64,000 nucleotides of DNA from Klebsiella aerogenes KCTC 2190 (GCF_000215745.1 NC_015663.1:3162001-3226000); one strand, 5' to 3'; positions 20,153-29,497 are shown, counted from the first letter of the stretch. The notes: a model not told the origin generated them from the sequence alone. Numbers and translations: made by a program.

Positions 20153-21354
20153 TAGCTATTCTCCATCACAGGTTCAGGCTGCGGTTTGGCTACCGCGCGG
20201 GCTACCAGCGCCGCCACCATGACCAGACCCAGTACTACCATCATGGCGCTACGCAGGCCAAAATGTTCGCCAAGGAAGCCCAGCAGCGGCGGCCCGACGA
20301 GGAAAGCCAGATAGCCGGTAATCGCCACGACGCTCACGCGTTTCGGCGCATCCGGGCCGGTATCGCTGGCGGCGGAAATGGTAAGCGGGAAACCGAGCGA
20401 CGCGCCGAGTCCCCACAGCAGTACAGATACCCCGGCAACCCAGGTGCTGTCGACAAAAATAATCAGCCCGATACCCAGCGCGCCCATTACCGCGCTGGCG
20501 CGTACGACGGTGACGCGACTGTAGCGGTCGATAAACCAGCCGCCGGTGAAGCGGCCGAGGGTCATGCCGAGGGTGAAACCGGCGTAAATCAGCGAACCGG
20601 AAGTGGGGCTAAAGCCGTGGCCGTCGACCATCAGCAGCGGCAGCCAGTCGTTGGCGGAACCTTCGGCAAAGGCCATTGCCAGCACGATCACGCCGATCAG
20701 CAACAGCTGCACGTCGCGCCAGACCGGTAGGCCTTTGGCCTCGCTATGGGCGGATTCGGCGGCGTTTTTGCCCGTGCCGTCGGGGATGGCGCGAATGGCG
20801 ATAACGATGGGGGCAATCGCCACCAGCGCGGCGATCAGAATATGCGGCGCGGCGGGCAGGCCAAAACCGGTCACCGCCATACCGATGCCGGCGCCCACGA
20901 GGGTGCCGAAGCTGTAAAAACCGTGCATCATCGGCAGCACGGTTTTATTCATTTCCCGTTCAACGGCGGCGCCTTCGACGTTAATCGCTACTTCCGCCGA
21001 GCCGAAGCTGGCGCCAAAGATAGCCAGCCCAAAGGCGAACAGCGGCGCAGAGGCGAGCCACAGCGCCAGGCTTAACACCAGCATGCCCGCCACGGCGCAC
21101 AACATAGTTGTGCGGATGACTTTACGGGTACCGAAGCGCTTCACCAGCCATGCTGAACAGAGAATACCGCTCATTGAACCAATCGACAGGCCAAATAGCA
21201 CCATTCCCATTTCAGCAGTGGAAAGGGTTAGTAAATCGCGAATCGCGGGCGTACGGGTGGCCCAGGAGGCCATCAATAAGCCGGGAATAAAGAAGAACAT
21301 AAATAGCGCCCACAGCCGAAGCTGGAGGGCTTTGCGAGAAGTTTGCGCCGTCAT
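20152..21354 (-). CDS. ybjJ: YbjJ, MFS-type inner-membrane transporter
   Basis: A 400-residue membrane protein with about 12 helices and strong similarity to E. coli YbjJ. I use the ATG at 21352-21354; an upstream extension to 21417 would run through the operator region and add a cysteine-rich tail unlike the family. The substrate is unknown. It is divergent from the TetR-type regulator rcdA with a palindromic operator-like site between them, which suggests RcdA controls it. Confidence 0.92.
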   Translation of the reverse strand: MTAQTSRKALQLRLWALFMFFFIPGLLMASWATRTPAIRDLLTLSTAEMGMVLFGLSIGSMSGILCSAWLVKRFGTRKVIRTTMLCAVAGMLVLSLALWLASAPLFAFGLAIFGASFGSAEVAINVEGAAVEREMNKTVLPMMHGFYSFGTLVGAGIGMAVTGFGLPAAPHILIAALVAIAPIVIAIRAIPDGTGKNAAESAHSEAKGLPVWRDVQLLLIGVIVLAMAFAEGSANDWLPLLMVDGHGFSPTSGSLIYAGFTLGMTLGRFTGGWFIDRYSRVTVVRASAVMGALGIGLIIFVDSTWVAGVSVLLWGLGASLGFPLTISAASDTGPDAPKRVSVVAITGYLAFLVGPPLLGFLGEHFGLRSAMMVVLGLVMVAALVARAVAKPQPEPVMENS

Positions 21355-21400
21355 CCATAAACGCCCGAGAAAGAAGAGATGCAGACAACAGTAGCAAGGT

Positions 21401-21418
21401 TGTGTACATTTGTACACA
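21401..21418. promoter_or_regulatory. Operator-like palindrome between ybjJ and rcdA
   Basis: TGTGTACATTTGTACACA is an inverted repeat with perfect 8-bp arms and a 2-bp spacer. It lies 46 bp upstream of the ybjJ start and 48 bp upstream of the rcdA start. Position and form suit a TetR-family operator, so autoregulation and ybjJI control by RcdA are likely but unproven. Confidence 0.7.
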
Positions 21419-21466
21419 TTCCGCTATCGCTTGACCTGCGTAGCGCACAGAGGGGAAAAAACACCG

Positions 21467-22021
21467 ATGACCCGCAGACCGAACGATCCGCAGCGGCGCG
21501 AGCGCATCCTGCAGGCGACGCTGGATACCATCGCCGCGCACGGAATTCATGCGGTAACGCACCGTAAAATTGCCAGCTGCGCCGGGGTACCGCTGGGCTC
21601 GCTGACCTATTATTTTAGCGGTATTGAGGCGCTGATTGAGGAAGCGTTTCGTAACTTCACCGTCGAAATGTCGGCGCAGTATCAGCAATTTTTCGACGGC
21701 GTCGGCAGCCGCCAACAGGCCTGCGACGCTATCGCCGAGCTGATCTTCAGCGCCCAAGTGACCACCGCGCGCAATATGGAGTTAATGTACCAGCTGTACG
21801 CGTTTTGCAGCAGCCGACCAGCACTGAAAACGGTCATGCAGAGCTGGATGCTGCGCAGCCAGCAGACGCTGGAGCAGTGGTTTGAACCGGCGACGGCGCG
21901 CGGGCTGGATGCGTTTATCGAGGGGATGACGCTGCACTTCGTGACCGATAGCGCGCCGCTGTCGAAAGCGGCGATTCGCTTAATGGTCGGGCGGCTGGCG
22001 GGGGAGAATAGCGCTAGCTAA
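21467..22021 (+). CDS. rcdA: RcdA (YbjK), TetR-family transcriptional regulator
   Basis: A 184-residue regulator with a TetR N-terminal helix-turn-helix ([25 protein letters not shown] at roughly residues 26-50). E. coli RcdA (regulator of csgD) activates csgD and other stress and biofilm genes. The ATG at 21467 follows AGGGGAA; upstream extension is not supported. Its 3' end overlaps the convergent SDR gene by 8 bp. The local palindrome upstream is the best candidate for its binding site. Confidence 0.92.
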   Translation: MTRRPNDPQRRERILQATLDTIAAHGIHAVTHRKIASCAGVPLGSLTYYFSGIEALIEEAFRNFTVEMSAQYQQFFDGVGSRQQACDAIAELIFSAQVTTARNMELMYQLYAFCSSRPALKTVMQSWMLRSQQTLEQWFEPATARGLDAFIEGMTLHFVTDSAPLSKAAIRLMVGRLAGENSAS

Positions 22022-22811
22022 GTGTCGCCCCCGCAGTGACGTTAACCACCGTGGCGGTCATCGCCGCCGCCAACGGTGAGGCAAGAAAGGTGATGACTCC
22101 GGCTATCTGCTCAAGTGTCGGCAACCGCTGCAGCATCGTGCCGTGCGCCGCACCACCCAGCCACTGTTCGACGCTCAAGCCCAACGCCTGTGCTTTAGGC
22201 GCAAACACCTCGGCAGTATAAGAACCCGCCAGCGCCGCATCCGCTATCGCGTGTGACCGTACGCCGAGCACGCGGATTTTTTTGGCGCCGAGTTCGCTGG
22301 CCAATGCGTTGATAAAGGCTTCCATTGCGGCGCAGCCGACGATATGGCCGAGGTGTCCAGGGATGGCCATCGTCGCGGAAGGAGGGATAGTGGTAATAAT
22401 GACGCCCTCGCGTTCGCCACCCATCCACGGCGCCACTGCCTTAGCAATAATAAATTGGGCATCAAGAAAGGGGACAAAACCCTGGTGATACTCGGCAAGG
22501 GATAATTGTGCCAGCGTTTTCCCCTGATTGTGGAGAAAGCCGGTGGCATTAACTACGATGTCAATCCCGCCGGTTAGCCCGGCCAGGTTGGCCACCTGCG
22601 CGGTGGTTTGCCCGCCATCCAGCACATCCAGTTGCAGGGTCTCGACGCTCCCGCCTGCGGCGCGAATCTCAGCCGCCGCCTTTTCCAGCTTATCCGCCTG
22701 CCGGGCGGCCAGAAAGATCCGCGCGCTTTCTTTCGCCATGGCGAGCGCCGCCGCGCGGCCAATCGCGCCGCTGCCGCCGAAAATCACCACGGTCTTATCT
22801 TTAAGCAACAT
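22014..22811 (-). CDS. Short-chain dehydrogenase-like protein with altered catalytic residues
   Basis: A 265-residue Rossmann protein. The glycine-rich dinucleotide loop ([13 protein letters not shown]) is at residues 8-20, the LDV motif at 61-63 and NATG near 88-91. In ordinary SDRs a YxxxK pair precedes the helix aligned here with AAMEAF; those places are His156 and Cys160. The usual chemistry may therefore be lost or changed. I start at the ATG at 22809-22811 because the N-terminus then begins at the first Rossmann strand. It is absent from this place in K-12. Confidence 0.8.
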   Translation of the reverse strand: MLLKDKTVVIFGGSGAIGRAAALAMAKESARIFLAARQADKLEKAAAEIRAAGGSVETLQLDVLDGGQTTAQVANLAGLTGGIDIVVNATGFLHNQGKTLAQLSLAEYHQGFVPFLDAQFIIAKAVAPWMGGEREGVIITTIPPSATMAIPGHLGHIVGCAAMEAFINALASELGAKKIRVLGVRSHAIADAALAGSYTAEVFAPKAQALGLSVEQWLGGAAHGTMLQRLPTLEQIAGVITFLASPLAAAMTATVVNVTAGATLS

Positions 22812-23045
22812 GAAGAGCGCCTTATGTGGGAGTGGATCAGCAAAGTATGGGTGAAAAAATAGACTGTGCAAGGAGGGGGTAGTATTAAAATCAGTGCAGT
22901 AATTTTTGAGTTCTGGCCGTAAAATAAACCTGTTACTTAATCATTTAACATGTTGTTTTAATTGAAAAAATAAATATTTTTTTCTGGTTCTTGAGCGTAA
23001 AAGTGATTAGCCTTTTATCATCTTATGGTTATTGAGATGGGTTTC

Positions 23046-23690
23046 ATGGATGCAAAGCTAATTGCCAGGGGAATTGTTGATGGTTTAACTTCCCTTTCCG
23101 AAGGATTTTATTTATCAGCAATAAGAACGGTAGAAGGTTCAGGAGTCTTGGGGCGTGATCTTAAAAGGCGTAATGAATATGAAACGGAGCGTTTTATTAG
23201 GGCGTTCAGAGCATTGATATCGAACGATCAACCAATCAGGCAGCTAATCACCATTGTGAGCACGGATTTTTATGCAAAACTCGATGACAAAGGGAAGAAA
23301 GCGATTAATGACAGGATTGGTTATTCTGACGCAAAACTGGGAACACGTACGGGGGCTCAGTTTTGCCTGTCCCTGACTTTATCCGAAAAAATAATTGCGC
23401 AATTGAAAACAACCAGAATTGGAAACTACGTTCTGCGGGGCTCGGCATCGTTTGCTTTAAGTGCCGTTATTATGCAGGGGATAATCGAAGAGGCAGCGAG
23501 AGCTTCTCGTAGGATGAAGGACAGGTATTCATCAACCTATATGAAAGTTTCACCAATGAATCTTGATATGGTCTACTTTCTGGTTGAAGAACCACTAGAA
23601 CCGTATCTCAAGTACATAGAGAGCCATCCAATGCAATGTAAAGGAATAGAAAATGAAATCTGTAAAATTCTCGGCCAGCCATTCTTATAA
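23046..23690 (+). CDS. Unknown protein, first gene of an AT-rich two-gene cassette
   Basis: A 214-residue protein I do not recognise. The ATG at 23046 is preferred because GAGATGG lies 6 bp before it; an ATG at 23025 would add seven residues. There is no signal peptide. The chain is basic and mostly helical in character, with one moderately hydrophobic stretch near residues 130-150 (SASFALSAVIMQGIIEEAA). Codons and bases are clearly richer in A+T than the neighbours, a sign of acquisition. A small membrane-protein gene overlaps its 3' end by 38 bp. A toxin or effector with a membrane-bound partner is one possibility, without direct evidence. Confidence 0.7.
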   Translation: MDAKLIARGIVDGLTSLSEGFYLSAIRTVEGSGVLGRDLKRRNEYETERFIRAFRALISNDQPIRQLITIVSTDFYAKLDDKGKKAINDRIGYSDAKLGTRTGAQFCLSLTLSEKIIAQLKTTRIGNYVLRGSASFALSAVIMQGIIEEAARASRRMKDRYSSTYMKVSPMNLDMVYFLVEEPLEPYLKYIESHPMQCKGIENEICKILGQPFL

Positions 23691-23877
23691 AAGAATTGGC
23701 GTGCATTGCATCAATATGATTGATGCAATGGGGAGGGGGATTTGCTCAATTATGGCTTTTGTTAGTCTTATTGCGCTGGATGGCTGGCTATTCAAGCTGG
23801 GTGGCTTTGCGATTTGTTTTGTTCTGATTTGCCTAATTATTTTTCTGGCCGACTGGTTAAAGGCAAAAATTCAGTAA
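23653..23877 (+). CDS. Small two-helix membrane protein, second gene of the AT-rich cassette
   Basis: A 74-residue protein with a short basic N-terminus and two hydrophobic helices (about residues 28-50 and 52-68), ending with a basic tail. AAAGGAA begins 13 bp before the ATG, giving a proper ribosome-binding site inside the preceding gene, so the overlap looks genuine. Function is unknown. The arrangement, soluble protein then small inner-membrane protein in overlapping frames, resembles toxin-immunity pairs, but this is only an analogy. Confidence 0.65.
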   Translation: MKSVKFSASHSYKRIGVHCINMIDAMGRGICSIMAFVSLIALDGWLFKLGGFAICFVLICLIIFLADWLKAKIQ

Positions 23878-23959
23878 GTGATGACGGTCAGTACGCAACT
23901 GATCTTTTCAGAGCGGTTTTGGTTTCAGGCTAGCTCGAAAAGTGCCAATTTCAGGCAAC

Positions 23960-24038
23960 AAAAAACCCATCAACCTTGAACCTAAGCGGCGGGGTTGATG
24001 GGCTCCACAAAATGGGGACATCAAAGAAAAGCAGTGGC
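23960..24038 (-). ncRNA. rybB: RybB small regulatory RNA
   Basis: Read on the minus strand this 79-nt segment starts GCCACTGCTTTTCTTTGATG and ends in a terminator hairpin (CCCATCAAC...GTTGATGGG) with a T6 run, matching E. coli RybB in length, seed and terminator. RybB is a sigma-E induced, Hfq-dependent RNA that lowers outer-membrane protein mRNAs using its 5' seed. It lies between rcdA and ybjL as in K-12, but here the unknown AT-rich cassette has been placed between rcdA and rybB. Confidence 0.95.
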
Positions 24039-24043
24039 ACTAG

Positions 24044-24072
24044 TTATGACTGACATCCTGGGAAAAAGTTCT
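24044..24072 (-). promoter_or_regulatory. Sigma-E type promoter of rybB
   Basis: The minus strand shows AGAACTT (24066-24072, consensus GGAACTT) and GTCATAA (24044-24050), separated by 15 bp and ending 5 bp before the RNA start. This fits sigma-E recognition. Confidence 0.8.
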
Positions 24073-24120
24073 GTTCATCACCGATTTTTTTGCGAAAAAG
24101 TTAAAAATTGTCGGCCGGGG

Positions 24121-25806
24121 CTAGCCAAGGCCCGGCCAGATGATGACGATCAGCGTACCGGCAAGGGTGAGCAGCACGTTGGCGATAGCGTAAGTGCCAG
24201 CATAGCCGAGTGCGGGAATGTTGCTGCGCGCGGTATCGCTGATAATTTCCATCGCCGGGGCGCAGGTGCGCGCGCCCATCATCGCGCCGAACAGCATCGC
24301 GCGGTTCATGCGTAGCACATAGGCGCCGAACAGGAAGCAGATCACCACCGGCACCAGGCTGACGATAAGACCGGCAGCCAGCATTTGCCCGCCAATGGCG
24401 CCCAGACCGTTATTAATACCCGCGCCGGCGCTCAGGCCGACCCCGGCCATAAACACCATCAGACCGAACTCCTTAACCATGTTCAATGCGCCCTGCGGGA
24501 TATAGCCGAAGGTCGGATGGTTGGCGCGCAGGAAGCCAAGCATAATGCCGGCGAACAGCAGGCCGGCGGCGTTACCGATGCCGAAGCTGAACGAGCTGAA
24601 CTGGAAAGTGATCATGCCGATCATCAGGCCGACGATAAAGAAGGCGCAGAAAGCCAGCAGATCGGTCACCTGGCTGTGAATCGAAATAAAGCCGATGCGG
24701 TCAGCGACGGTTTTTACGCGGCGGGCGTCGCCGCTCACCTGCAGCACGTCGCCTTTATTGAGCACCACGTTATCGTCGATTGGCATCTCAATCTGGCTGC
24801 GGATCACCCGGTTTAAGAAACAGCCGTGATCGGTCAGCTTCAGCTGCGCCAGGCGGCGGCCGACGGCGTTATGATTCTTAACCACAATCTCTTCGGTGAC
24901 GATACGCATATCGAGCAGGTCGCGGTCAAACACCTCTTTACCGTTACGGAAGCTTGGGTCGAGGCGGGCATGGGCGTCCGGGTAGCCAACCAGCGCGATA
25001 TCGTCGCCCATCTGCAGTACCGCGTCGCCATCCGGGTTCGCCAGGATACCGTTACGACGAATACGCTCGATATAGCAGCCGGTCTGGCGGTAAATTCCCA
25101 GCTCACGAAGATTTTTGCCGTCCGCCCACGCGACCAATTCCGGGCCGACGCGGTAGGCGCGGATAACCGGCAGATAGACTTTACGCTTGGAGTCGGTATC
25201 CAGACCGCGCTCGCGGGCGATCTGCTGGGCGCTGGTCTGCAGATCCTGATGCTGCAGCTTCGGCATATAGCGCGCGCCGACGATCAGGCTCACCAGGCCA
25301 ACCAGGTAAGTCAGGGCGTAACCCAGGCTCAGGTGGTCAAGCGACTGCGCCAGCTGATCGCTGGGCAGGCCAAAGTGGCGTAGGGTATCGCCAGCGCCCA
25401 CCAGCACCGGGGTGGAGGTCATAGCGCCCGCCAGCATCCCGGCGGTCAGGCCGATGTCCCAGCCAAACAATTTGCCCAGCCCCATAGCGATTAACATCGC
25501 GCTGGCCACCATCACCAGCGCCAGCATCAGATAGTTTTTGCCGTCGCGGAAAAAAATCGAAAAAAAGTTGGGGCCCGCTTCGACGCCGACGCAGAAAATA
25601 AACAGCATAAAGCCAAGATTTAGCGCATCTGTGTTAATGGCGAAGTGCTGCTGACCTAATAATAAAGAAACGACTAAAACGCCAATGGAATTACCAAGTT
25701 GTACTGACCCGAGGCGAAGTTTCCCCAGGCAAAGACCCAGTGCGAGTACAACAAACAATAACAGGATGTAATTCCCGTTTAACAAATCTGCGACGTTTAT
25801 ATTCAC
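24121..25806 (-). CDS. ybjL: YbjL, putative AAE-family transporter
   Basis: A 561-residue inner-membrane protein of the aspartate:alanine exchanger family: an N-terminal membrane half (about residues 10-190), two central cytosolic TrkA-C/RCK-C domains (about 200-370), and a C-terminal membrane half. It matches E. coli YbjL nearly throughout. The GTG at 25804-25806 is preferred, with GAGAAG 9 bp upstream and the E. coli length. The substrate is uncertain. Confidence 0.94.
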   Translation of the reverse strand: MNINVADLLNGNYILLLFVVLALGLCLGKLRLGSVQLGNSIGVLVVSLLLGQQHFAINTDALNLGFMLFIFCVGVEAGPNFFSIFFRDGKNYLMLALVMVASAMLIAMGLGKLFGWDIGLTAGMLAGAMTSTPVLVGAGDTLRHFGLPSDQLAQSLDHLSLGYALTYLVGLVSLIVGARYMPKLQHQDLQTSAQQIARERGLDTDSKRKVYLPVIRAYRVGPELVAWADGKNLRELGIYRQTGCYIERIRRNGILANPDGDAVLQMGDDIALVGYPDAHARLDPSFRNGKEVFDRDLLDMRIVTEEIVVKNHNAVGRRLAQLKLTDHGCFLNRVIRSQIEMPIDDNVVLNKGDVLQVSGDARRVKTVADRIGFISIHSQVTDLLAFCAFFIVGLMIGMITFQFSSFSFGIGNAAGLLFAGIMLGFLRANHPTFGYIPQGALNMVKEFGLMVFMAGVGLSAGAGINNGLGAIGGQMLAAGLIVSLVPVVICFLFGAYVLRMNRAMLFGAMMGARTCAPAMEIISDTARSNIPALGYAGTYAIANVLLTLAGTLIVIIWPGLG

Positions 25807-26072
25807 GAAAGCCAACTTCTCGTTTACTAGTAAGTTGTTGAAGGAAATGGTTTTTTGGTCTAAGGTTGCTCAAGCGTTCGCACTATGCCGAACGTTATTC
25901 TGGCATCCCGTTAATACCGATAAAACAGTGCCGCTAGTTTAATCTTTCCTGGTTGCTGCGGCTAGTCACAATCGTTTTACTCTGGCGGGAGCGTTATAAG
26001 CATGGACTGCCAGAATGCTATTTCTGACTGGATGAAGTGAAAGATAGTTAGAGGCGAAATCAGGAGGATGTC

Positions 26073-26456
26073 GTGAAATCTGAGCGCGCGTGGGCCGGTA
26101 TAATTTGTGGGTTCTTTCTGTTTATTGTGGTCTGTTTATCGCTGTTGCTGCATATGAAAGGGGCTTTTCGGCAAACGGGCAACCCCGAGCTTGGACTGCT
26201 GTTCTTTGTGCTACCTGGCGCCGTGGCGAGCTGTTTATCCCCCGGAAGGCGCGTCATACGTCCGCTGATTGGCGCCATGCTGGCGGCACCGGTTTGTCTG
26301 GTGGTGATGCGGATGTTCTTTATTACTCATCGATCGTTTTGGCAGGAACTGGCGTGGCTTTTTAGCGCGGTCTTCTGGTGCGCGCTCGGGGCGCTATGCT
26401 TTTTATTTATTTGCGTCTGGCTGGACGCCAGACGCAGGCACTCAACGGAAGAGTGA
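26073..26456 (+). CDS. ybjM: YbjM, small inner-membrane protein
   Basis: A 127-residue protein with four hydrophobic helices, similar over its whole length to E. coli YbjM (shared blocks HMKGAFR, PGAVAS, RSFWQELAWL, AVFWCALGALCFLFI). Function is unknown. AGGAGG precedes the ATG. It is convergent with grxA, whose stop codon lies 6 bp away. Confidence 0.92.
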   Translation: MKSERAWAGIICGFFLFIVVCLSLLLHMKGAFRQTGNPELGLLFFVLPGAVASCLSPGRRVIRPLIGAMLAAPVCLVVMRMFFITHRSFWQELAWLFSAVFWCALGALCFLFICVWLDARRRHSTEE

Positions 26457-26462
26457 AGTCTC

Positions 26463-26726
26463 TCAGGCAAACAGGCCGAGATTTTCCTTCGCCCAGGCTT
26501 CGAAATCCGTGCAGCCGCCGATGTGTTTCTGATCGACGAAAATCTGCGGTACGGTTTCTACCGGCTTACCGACGGTTTTTTCCAGATCGGCTTTGCTGAT
26601 GCCTTCCGCGTGGATATCAATGTAGCGATAGCTGAAGTCATCGCGCTCGGTGCTCAGTTTCTCAGCCAGTTCTTTAGCGCGAACGCAGTACGGGCAACCT
26701 GGGCGACCAAAAATAACGGTAAACAT
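26463..26726 (-). CDS. grxA: GrxA, glutaredoxin 1
   Basis: An 87-residue glutathione-dependent disulfide reductase, electron donor to ribonucleotide reductase. The active site CPYC is at Cys11 and Cys14, and the TVPQIFVDQKHIGG glutathione-binding loop follows. AAGGAGAG precedes the chosen ATG. An extra cysteine occurs where E. coli has GGYTDF (here GGCTDF). E. coli grxA is activated by OxyR, but I could not mark a convincing OxyR site here. Confidence 0.95.
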   Translation of the reverse strand: MFTVIFGRPGCPYCVRAKELAEKLSTERDDFSYRYIDIHAEGISKADLEKTVGKPVETVPQIFVDQKHIGGCTDFEAWAKENLGLFA

Positions 26727-26917
26727 GCTTCTCTCCTTAAATCTCAGCCGGATGGCGAATGTGGCTATGATGCCGCGTTCCGTTAGCAAGGGGAAGAAGG
26801 TTTTACCTTTTATAGCGATGGTTGCGGGTTATGCTTGATCAATATCATCTGCTGCAAGACCCTATACAGATGCGCCAGCGATGCGCTGTGCGCGGCATGA
26901 GTATATTGAGGAGCGTT

Positions 26918-27208
26918 ATGCGATCGCCTGCCGCATTACCCAAAAGTATTCTGATTGTTGAGCTCGTCGGCATGGCGCTGCTGACGTTGGCCTGGCTGTC
27001 ATTAAACCAGTATGTTCAACTGCATGCGCCATTTGCCAGCCCGACGGCGGCGCTCATCATGATCTTTGCCGGGATCCTGCTGATGATCCCGGCGGCGATA
27101 GCCTTAATGTGGCGAATAGCGAAAATTGTCGCGCCGCAGTTGACCGATAATAAGACCTCATCTTCTACCCCGTCCGAACGAGAAAAACACCATGACGCCG
27201 ACCATTGA
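26918..27208 (+). CDS. ybjC: YbjC, small inner-membrane protein
   Basis: A 96-residue protein with two hydrophobic helices (about residues 12-32 and 44-66) and a polar C-terminus, homologous to E. coli YbjC. GAGGAGCG selects the ATG at 26918; a longer upstream frame is not supported. Its end overlaps nfsA by 17 bp, so it is the leader gene of ybjC-nfsA-rimK. Function is unknown. Confidence 0.9.
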   Translation: MRSPAALPKSILIVELVGMALLTLAWLSLNQYVQLHAPFASPTAALIMIFAGILLMIPAAIALMWRIAKIVAPQLTDNKTSSSTPSEREKHHDADH

Positions 27209-27914
27209 TCTGCTGCGTAACCACCGTTCCATCCGCCATTTTACCGACGCGCCGATTAGCGACCAACAGCGTGAGGCGATCATTGCCGGGGCGCAAGGGG
27301 CTTCCAGCTCCAGCTTTTTACAATGTACCTCGATTATTCGCATTACCGACCCGCAGATGCGTGAGCAGCTGGTTGAGTTGACCGGCGGCCAGCAGCACGT
27401 GGCGCAGGCAGCGGAGTTTTGGGTATTCTGCGCCGATTTCAACCGCCACCTGCAAATTTGCCCGCAAGCGCAGTTGGGACTGGCTGAACAGCTGCTGCTG
27501 GGCGTTGTCGACACCGCGCTAATGGCGCAGAATGCCTTAATCGCCGCGGAATCCCTGGGATTAGGCGGCGTCTATATTGGCGGCCTGCGTAATAACATTG
27601 ACGCGGTAACCGAGCTGCTGCAGCTGCCGAAACACGTGTTGCCGCTGTTTGGCCTGTGCCTTGGCTGGCCTGCTGACGACCCGCAGGTTAAGCCGCGTAT
27701 TCCGCCTGCGATGCTGGTGCATGAGAATCACTACCAACCGCTTGATCAACAGGTGCTGGCGCAGTATGACGAACAGCTGGCGGACTATTATCTGACGCGC
27801 GGCAGCAATACCCGCCGCGATACCTGGAGCGATCATATCCGCCGCACCATCATCAAAGAGAGCCGGCCGTTTATTCTCGATTATTTGCATAAACAGGGCT
27901 GGGCAACGCGCTGA
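27192..27914 (+). CDS. nfsA: NfsA, oxygen-insensitive NADPH nitroreductase
   Basis: A 240-residue FMN flavoprotein that reduces nitroaromatics and quinones by two-electron steps using NADPH. The FMN-binding HRSIRHF near residues 11-17, SSSSFLQ near 38-44, and GLGGVYIGGLRNN in the central region match E. coli NfsA. It starts within the end of ybjC. In E. coli this operon belongs to the SoxRS regulon; I did not find a clean soxbox. Confidence 0.96.
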   Translation: MTPTIDLLRNHRSIRHFTDAPISDQQREAIIAGAQGASSSSFLQCTSIIRITDPQMREQLVELTGGQQHVAQAAEFWVFCADFNRHLQICPQAQLGLAEQLLLGVVDTALMAQNALIAAESLGLGGVYIGGLRNNIDAVTELLQLPKHVLPLFGLCLGWPADDPQVKPRIPPAMLVHENHYQPLDQQVLAQYDEQLADYYLTRGSNTRRDTWSDHIRRTIIKESRPFILDYLHKQGWATR

Positions 27915-27980
27915 TTCCCTATACACTTCAACCTGCAAACGCAGAGTGCTGGCCGCCAGTTATTTTCTAAGAGGTGTTGG

Positions 27981-28883
27981 GTGAAAATCGCTATATTATC
28001 CCGGGATGGAACGCTTTATTCTTGCCGCCGCTTGCGTGAAGCCGCGCAAAAACGCGGGCATCAGGTCGAGATCCTCGATCCGCTCTCCTGCTATATGAGC
28101 GTCAGCCCGGTTGCCTCCTCGATTCACTACAAAGGGCGACAGTTGCCCCATTTTGATGCAGTCATTCCGCGTATTGGCACGGCGATCACCTATTACGGCA
28201 CCGCCGCGCTGCGGCAGTTCGAACTGCTGGGCAGCTATCCGCTAAACGAGTCGGTGGCGATTACCCGCGCCCGCGATAAGCTGCGCTCGCTGCAGTTGCT
28301 GGCGCGTCAGGGAATCGATCTACCGGTCACCGGTATTGCTCACTCGCCGGACGACACCAGCGATCTGATCGCCATGGTCGGCGGCGCGCCGCTGGTGGTG
28401 AAGTTAGTGGAGGGGACGCAGGGGATCGGTGTGGTGCTGGCGGAAACGCGACAGGCGGCGGAAAGCGTGATTGACGCCTTCCGGGGCCTCAATGCGCACA
28501 TTCTGGTGCAAGAATATATCGCTGAGGCAAAAGGGTGCGATATCCGCTGCCTGGTGGTTGGCGATGAGGTGGTGGCGGCGATTGAACGGCGGGCGAAGGA
28601 GGGCGATTTTCGCTCTAACCTGCACCGCGGCGGCGTCGCCACTACGGCCATGCTTAGCGATCAGGAGCGGGAGATGGCGATTAAAGCGGCGCAAACGCTG
28701 GGTCTGGACGTGGCAGGCGTGGATATCCTGCGCGCCCACCGCGGCCCGCTGGTGATGGAAGTTAACGCCTCGCCGGGGCTGGAAGGGATTGAAACCACCA
28801 CTCACGTCGATATTGCCGGGCGGATGATCGCGTGGATCGAACGTCAGGCCACGCCTGGATATTGTCTAAAAATGGGAGGGTAG
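27981..28883 (+). CDS. rimK: RimK, ribosomal protein S6-glutamate ligase
   Basis: A 300-residue ATP-grasp ligase that adds glutamates to the C-terminus of ribosomal protein S6 (and can make poly-alpha-glutamate). ATP-grasp elements are visible: [19 protein letters not shown], and the metal-binding [14 protein letters not shown] near the C-terminus. It starts with GTG, as the frame leaves no nearer ATG that keeps MKIAILSR. It lies downstream of nfsA, probably in the same transcript, and ends before a terminator. Confidence 0.96.
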   Translation: MKIAILSRDGTLYSCRRLREAAQKRGHQVEILDPLSCYMSVSPVASSIHYKGRQLPHFDAVIPRIGTAITYYGTAALRQFELLGSYPLNESVAITRARDKLRSLQLLARQGIDLPVTGIAHSPDDTSDLIAMVGGAPLVVKLVEGTQGIGVVLAETRQAAESVIDAFRGLNAHILVQEYIAEAKGCDIRCLVVGDEVVAAIERRAKEGDFRSNLHRGGVATTAMLSDQEREMAIKAAQTLGLDVAGVDILRAHRGPLVMEVNASPGLEGIETTTHVDIAGRMIAWIERQATPGYCLKMGG

Positions 28884-28910
28884 CGTCACTTCGTTATCCT
28901 TTCATGGAAT

Positions 28911-28947
28911 GCGACGCATTTTTTGCGTAAGCTATGCGTCGTTTTTT
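28911..28947 (+). terminator. Terminator after rimK, with an alternative hairpin
   Basis: GACGCAT (28913-28919) pairs with ATGCGTC (28934-28940) and is followed by T6. The same left arm can instead pair as ACGCA/TGCGT (28914-28918 with 28924-28928), so two folds exclude each other just upstream of ybjN. Confidence 0.65.
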
Positions 28948-28971
28948 ATCCAGCAAGAGGTCACAGGCACT

Positions 28972-29457
28972 ATGGATTCACTGGTCGTTCCGGGTCTTGA
29001 TACATTACGTCATTGGCTCGACGAGTTAGGCATCAGTTTTTTTGAGTGCGACTCCTGCCAGGCGTTGCACCTGCCGCATATGCAGAATTTCGACGGTATT
29101 TTCGATGCCAAAATCGACCTGCTGGACAACGTGGTGTTGTTTTCGGCGCTGGCGGAAGTGAAGCCCTCTGCGCTGCTGCCGCTGTCGGCGGATCTGTCGG
29201 CGATTAACGCCAGTTCGCTGACCGTAAAAGCGTTCCTTGATATTCAGGATGATAACCTGCCGAAGCTGGTGGTCTGCCAGGCGCTGCCCGTTGGCGCGGG
29301 CGTCACTCTCGAACAGTTTGCCTGGTTCTTCCGCCAGAGCGAAGAGCAGGTCTCGATGGTCATTCTGGAAGCCGGTGCCAATCAACTGCTGTATAAAGCG
29401 GAAGAGCAGGAAGAAGAGGCCGCAGCCGAAGAAGTGCAATACCATTTTCTGCACTAA
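28972..29457 (+). CDS. ybjN: YbjN, YbjN/T3SS-chaperone-fold regulatory protein
   Basis: A 161-residue cytosolic protein closely similar to E. coli YbjN, including LVVPGLDTLR, the CDSCQALHLPHMQNFDG block and FFRQSEEQVSMVILEA. The fold resembles type III secretion chaperones; in E. coli its level affects motility, biofilm and stress responses, with unknown mechanism. The C-terminus differs, with an acidic run (EEQEEEAAAEE) before the conserved HFLH end. Confidence 0.92.
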   Translation: MDSLVVPGLDTLRHWLDELGISFFECDSCQALHLPHMQNFDGIFDAKIDLLDNVVLFSALAEVKPSALLPLSADLSAINASSLTVKAFLDIQDDNLPKLVVCQALPVGAGVTLEQFAWFFRQSEEQVSMVILEAGANQLLYKAEEQEEEAAAEEVQYHFLH

Positions 29458-29464
29458 TTAATAA

Positions 29465-29497
29465 AAGCAGCCGCTGCGATGGCGGTTGCTTATTTAT
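29465..29497 (+). terminator. Terminator of ybjN
   Basis: A 10-bp stem AAGCAGCCGC/GCGGTTGCTT with one G-T pair and a 7-nt loop is followed by a T-rich tail. Confidence 0.8.

Noticed and set aside
26727..26917. OxyR and SoxS sites in the grxA/ybjC divergent region
   Set aside because: Both are expected from E. coli, but no stretch matched either consensus well enough to mark.
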